Origin: JANRKH01 sp033763595
Lineage (GTDB): Bacteria > Pseudomonadota > Alphaproteobacteria > Rickettsiales > Rickettsiaceae
DNA length: 8,904 nt
Direction: 5' to 3'
NCBI GenBank assembly: GCA_033763595.1
Contig: JANRKH010000038.1
Location: 1-8,904 of the forward strand
Below the pieces are notes generated by a model. That model ran no database searches. It saw only the letters and a program-made list of their open reading frames with translations, and had not been told where the DNA came from. The translations under genes were made by a program, and so were the position numbers. This document shows, piece after piece, positions 6,340 through 8,904 of this stretch; the stretch's first letter is position 1; the number at the start of each line of letters is the position of its first letter.

Positions 6340-7380
6340 TTAATCCTGTTTAAATAAGACATGTTTTAATTTTTGAAAATCATCTAATACTTTACCATTT
6401 CCGTTCGCTACGCATGATAATGGATTATCTGCAACAAATACAGGGAGATTTGTTTCTCTCTTTAGAACGTAATCTAAATTATTTAGTAATGCGCCCCCGC
6501 CTGTCATTACTATACCTTTATCTGAAATATCAGAAGATAGTTCCGGAGGAGTTGATTCTAAAGCAATTTTTACGGCTTCCACAATTTGACTTACAGGCTC
6601 AACTAAACTCTCGGCAATTTGATGTTCACTTAGAACCATTTCTTTGGGAATCCCCTTCACAAGGTCTCGGCCCTTAATTTCCATCATTCTACCCTCTTTA
6701 TCTGGATGAATATAAGCAGTCCCTATTTGTTTTTTAATCTTTTCTGCGGTTGATTCGCCTATTAGCAAATTATGATGTCTTCTTATGTATGATATAATCG
6801 CCTCATCCATTTTATCGCCTCCTACTCTCACTGATCTTGCATATACTATACCGCCAAGAGAAAGCACGGCTACTTCTGTTGTACCTCCGCCTATATCAAC
6901 GACCATAGAACCGGTCGGCTCAGTAACTGGCAGACCCGCTCCGATTGCAGCAGCCATAGGCTCTTCTATCAAAAATACTTCCCTAGCCCCAGCGCTTTCA
7001 GCAGCTTCCTGTATAGCTCTTCTTTCAACTGGCGTTGATCCAGATGGAACACAAACTATAATCATAGGACCAGCAAAACTTTTCCTGTTATTTGCAGCCC
7101 TGATGAAATGCTTTATCATTTCCTCGGCGCCTTTAAAATCTGCTATTACGCCGTCTTTAAGAGGCCTGATCGCTTCAATATCACTTGGAGTTCTGCCTAG
7201 CATCATTTTTGCCTCATGTCCAAAAGCATAAGGTTTGTATCCGCTATTAGTTTTGATCAATGCAACAACTGAAGGCTCATTTAGCACAATGCCCTTGCCT
7301 TGTACATATACCAAAAAATTTGCCGTTCCAAGATCAAGTGCCATGTTAGGCGACATCCACCCAAATAATTTAGAAAACAT
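6340..7380 (-). CDS. mreB: Rod-shape-determining protein MreB (bacterial actin)
   Basis: MreB is an actin-like ATPase that polymerises on the inner face of the cytoplasmic membrane and guides lateral cell-wall synthesis. The 346 residues match the family's usual length. Visible actin-fold motifs are phosphate-1 ALDLGTANFLVYV (14-26), IEEPMAAAIGAGLPV (138-152), phosphate-2 VVDIGGGTTEVAVLSLGG (160-177) and the adenosine motif VMTGGGALLNNLD (291-303). The N-terminus MFSKLFGWMS is the kind of short amphipathic helix that anchors Gram-negative MreB to the membrane. The start is set by this helix and by the lack of any better upstream start; no strong Shine-Dalgarno is visible. It is the first gene of the unit mreB-mreC-pseudokinase. 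All nucleotide-binding motifs look intact, so an active protein is expected. Confidence 0.98.
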   Translation of the reverse strand: MFSKLFGWMSPNMALDLGTANFLVYVQGKGIVLNEPSVVALIKTNSGYKPYAFGHEAKMMLGRTPSDIEAIRPLKDGVIADFKGAEEMIKHFIRAANNRKSFAGPMIIVCVPSGSTPVERRAIQEAAESAGAREVFLIEEPMAAAIGAGLPVTEPTGSMVVDIGGGTTEVAVLSLGGIVYARSVRVGGDKMDEAIISYIRRHHNLLIGESTAEKIKKQIGTAYIHPDKEGRMMEIKGRDLVKGIPKEMVLSEHQIAESLVEPVSQIVEAVKIALESTPPELSSDISDKGIVMTGGGALLNNLDYVLKRETNLPVFVADNPLSCVANGNGKVLDDFQKLKHVLFKQD

Positions 7381-7417
7381 AGTGTAATTAGTATTAGTTA
7401 TAGTTAATAATATCGTA

Positions 7418-7446
7418 TTTGTATATATTGTTTTGGTTTATGTCCA
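7418..7446 (-). promoter_or_regulatory. Possible mreB operon promoter
   Basis: On the minus strand TGGACA (7446-7441) is followed after 17 bases by TACAAA (7423-7418), which would start transcription near 7411, about 30 bases before the mreB ATG. The -35 is a good match and the -10 a weak one; an overlapping TATACA has only 15-base spacing. No other candidate in the gap is better. Confidence 0.35.
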
Positions 7447-7559
7447 GAAGAATCTTTCAGTATGTGAAATTTAAGACTCAAATTTTATTTCTTGGATTTA
7501 GCGTAATATTGAATCACTTAGTTTTTAATTCAACATATTTATATTAGCTTTGCGCACAA

Positions 7560-7735
7560 GCCCTACTCCAAAATTCATATGAAGAGTTTAATCCTAGAGA
7601 TTTGGTATTAGGTCTCACTTTCAAGCTTTGCTTTTTTTTCGAATTGCTTCGCCAGCGAAAGACCAAACTTATGCTGGGAGGTCTAATCCAAAATTTCGTG
7701 GCGAAGAATTTCCTCTCGAATTTATCCTCTAAAAT
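7560..7735. repeat. Complex palindromic element
   Basis: Several inverted repeats overlap here. TTGGTATTAGGTCTC (7602-7616) pairs imperfectly with GAGGTCTAATCCAA (7678-7691). Inside them, 7641-7664 (core CTTCGCCAGCGAA) is inverted as 7680-7712 (core TTCGTGGCGAAG). Related words (CCAAAATT, then GAAGA and TTT) recur at about 7568-7588 and 7689-7712. A T-run (7632-7639) lies in the loop. The structure recalls Rickettsiales palindromic elements but is unrelated in sequence to the repeats at 1095-1386. It sits directly before the methyltransferase remnant and may mark the site where that gene was broken. Confidence 0.5.
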
Positions 7736-7748
7736 TTATAAACAGTAA

Positions 7749-8117
7749 CCTACAAAGTTTGCAGAGGATAGCTTTGACCTTATTTTATTTTCTCATTGTA
7801 TTTATTACATAGATGACGATTGTAGAAATGATTTAATTGATCGTTTGTACAAATCTTTGACCAAAGATGGCGTAATTATTTTGATTTTTAATGAAGGCTT
7901 GAATAGAGAAGCGCTTACAAATTATTTTGGGGGTAAAAATTTTAACTTTTCTTCTCTTAAAGCTCATATAAAAAATAATTATTCAGGGAGATTCCTAATC
8001 ATTGAATCCAAAGAACAGATAACGACAACGAGCCTTGAATCTATTTTGAAAATAGCCGGTCTATGTTTAAAAGATGCATCTGCAATCGCAAAAAAAGATG
8101 AATTTGCAAATTATTAA
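7749..8117 (+). pseudogene. C-terminal remnant of an HNMT-like class I methyltransferase
   Basis: The frame is open from 7749 to the stop at 8115-8117 (122 codons) and begins directly after an in-frame TAA (7746-7748). It reads EDSFDLILFSHCIYYI, the motif IV region of a class I methyltransferase, then LYKSLTKDGVIILIFNEG, the usual LxxGG-like motif VI strand, then a C-terminal portion ending near the expected length. The order and spacing resemble the C-terminal half of histamine-N-methyltransferase-like proteins found in intracellular bacteria; this assignment is from memory. The SAM-binding N-terminal half with the glycine-rich motif I is missing. The same frame is open upstream (7548-7745) but has no methyltransferase motif and overlaps the palindromic element. 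The only internal candidate start is TTG at 7845, which would leave 90 residues without a SAM site. An inactive, decaying gene is the best reading. Confidence 0.7.
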
Positions 8118-8127
8118 AAAAAATCAT

Positions 8128-8137
8128 TACTATAGTA
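8128..8137. promoter_or_regulatory. 10-bp perfect palindrome upstream of the sensor kinase (possible operator)
   Basis: TACTATAGTA is a perfect palindrome and is flanked by further partial symmetry (TCA...TGA). It contains TATAGT, which could act as a -10 hexamer. It lies 60 bases before the histidine-kinase start. In such AT-rich DNA a chance match is quite possible. Confidence 0.2.
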
Positions 8138-8197
8138 TTAGTGATATATTTTTTATTGATATGATACAAAATATTATTTTAATTGGAGAAAACATTA

Positions 8198-8904
8198 ATG
8201 ATAAATTTTGTTAACTGTATGATATTTAATAACCTTAAATACAATCTTGAGGAAGCAAGAGCGCAAATGCGCTCATTGGGATTAGTTTTAGCTTTTAGTT
8301 TTCCTGGCTTTTATTTTTTTAACAAATATTTCGCAAATTCATGCGGCTATGAGAATTTTTATCTTAGAATGGTGATATGTTTTTTTGGGACATTATTAAT
8401 AGCTAGAAAATATTGGCCAAAAATACTTATTCAAAAGGAAATATATATATTTCATTTAATAGTATTTTTTAGCTTTCCATTTTTCTTTTCTTATATGTTA
8501 TTTATGAATCCTGATTCAAATATCTGGCAAATAAACGGACTTGTAGGATTTGTTTTACTTTCTATTTTTGTGGACTGGATAATTTTTATAGTAATGAGCA
8601 TTGCCGCTATTTTACTAGCTTATTTTTTTGCTTATAGCTCATATCAAGATTATAGTCATTTATACGCAGTGTTTGGTTCATATAGTGCACCCTTGATATA
8701 TTTGCTCTTGTCTTATCACAAAAGAAAAGCGATAGATCATGAGCGTAATCTCTACCAAACTCAACTCAACGACGCACTCATTCAAAAAACAAAAGCTCTT
8801 CTTCTTAAAGATGAATTCATACGTAATCTCTCTCATGAGGTAAGAACACCTCTTACAGGAATAGTAAGTGTCGGATCTTATCTTGCAAGTAACTGGGATA
8901 GTAT
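8198..8904 (+). CDS. CqsS/LqsS-like membrane sensor histidine kinase (3' end beyond window)
   Basis: The open frame starts at ATG 8198, nine bases after a good Shine-Dalgarno GGAG (8185-8188), and runs off the window after 235 codons. Residues about 27-173 form around six hydrophobic membrane segments. They are followed by a charged, probably coiled linker (174-206) and the HisKA H-box NLSHEVRTPLTGI (210-222), with His213 as the expected phosphate acceptor. The membrane part shows a signature I associate with CqsS of Vibrio and LqsS of Legionella: FPGFYF (35-40), YENFYLR (51-57), then SFPFFFSYMLFMNPDSNIW (92-110). Those receptors bind alpha-hydroxyketone signals, and Trp110 aligns by eye with the ligand-pocket Trp104 of CqsS, from memory. 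Rickettsiales also carry kinases with this membrane region whose ligand is unknown, so sensing of such a signal here is inference. The ATP-binding domain and any receiver domain lie outside the window. Confidence 0.85.
   Translation, partial: MINFVNCMIFNNLKYNLEEARAQMRSLGLVLAFSFPGFYFFNKYFANSCGYENFYLRMVICFFGTLLIARKYWPKILIQKEIYIFHLIVFFSFPFFFSYMLFMNPDSNIWQINGLVGFVLLSIFVDWIIFIVMSIAAILLAYFFAYSSYQDYSHLYAVFGSYSAPLIYLLLSYHKRKAIDHERNLYQTQLNDALIQKTKALLLKDEFIRNLSHEVRTPLTGIVSVGSYLASNWDS

Noticed and set aside
6785..7231. 148-residue open frame (+) opposite mreB
   Set aside because: It lies wholly antisense to well-conserved mreB codons, has a low-complexity Ser/Pro/Ala/Ile composition and no start signal.
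7509..7533. TTGAAT/ATTCAA inverted repeat as an operator for mreB
   Set aside because: It is a six-base AT-only-centred match more than 60 bases upstream of the putative promoter and is expected often by chance in this DNA.
7845..8117. Small intact 90-residue protein from a TTG start
   Set aside because: The methyltransferase similarity starts well upstream of the TTG in the same frame and no Shine-Dalgarno precedes it, so it is part of a pseudogene.

Overview
The window looks like chromosomal DNA of an AT-rich alphaproteobacterium, most likely an intracellular Rickettsiales-type lineage. The reasons are strong A/T bias in coding and intergenic DNA, long poorly coding intergenic stretches, dispersed palindromic repeats that translate into the familiar spurious 'VIPVKTGIQ...DSRLRGNDK' peptide, a solitary tRNA-Ile(GAT) outside any rRNA operon, a decayed gene remnant, and mreB-mreC without mreD. 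The taxonomic call is inference; no marker here fixes the genus.

Layout. Positions 1-270 hold repeat-like DNA and a short upstream region. Positions 271-1023 (+) encode an unrecognised protein with two predicted membrane segments. Positions 1024-1440 hold a cluster of MITE-like palindromic repeats: a 34-bp unit repeated in tandem that runs into two copies of a roughly 90-bp composite element. A clear sigma70-type promoter (1487-1515) precedes tRNA-Ile(GAT) at 1567-1643. Positions 1896-3284 (+) encode a class I SAM-dependent methyltransferase with a long C-terminal extension.

Positions 3395-7380 (-) form a compact three-gene unit, in transcription order mreB, mreC and a 685-residue membrane-anchored protein with a protein-kinase fold whose catalytic motifs are lost (a pseudokinase). 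The gaps are 6 and 20 bp, so co-transcription is likely. The third gene sits where mreD is usually found. MreB and MreC build the elongation/cell-shape scaffold, so the pseudokinase is a candidate new partner or regulator of it; this is the most interesting point of the window.

Positions 7381-7748 contain a possible mreB promoter and a complex palindromic element. Positions 7749-8117 (+) are the C-terminal half of an HNMT-like methyltransferase without its SAM-binding half, best read as a pseudogene. From 8198 to the window end (+) runs a truncated sensor histidine kinase. Its multi-pass membrane domain resembles the CqsS/LqsS family of quorum-sensing (alpha-hydroxyketone) receptors, and it reaches the H-box before the sequence stops.
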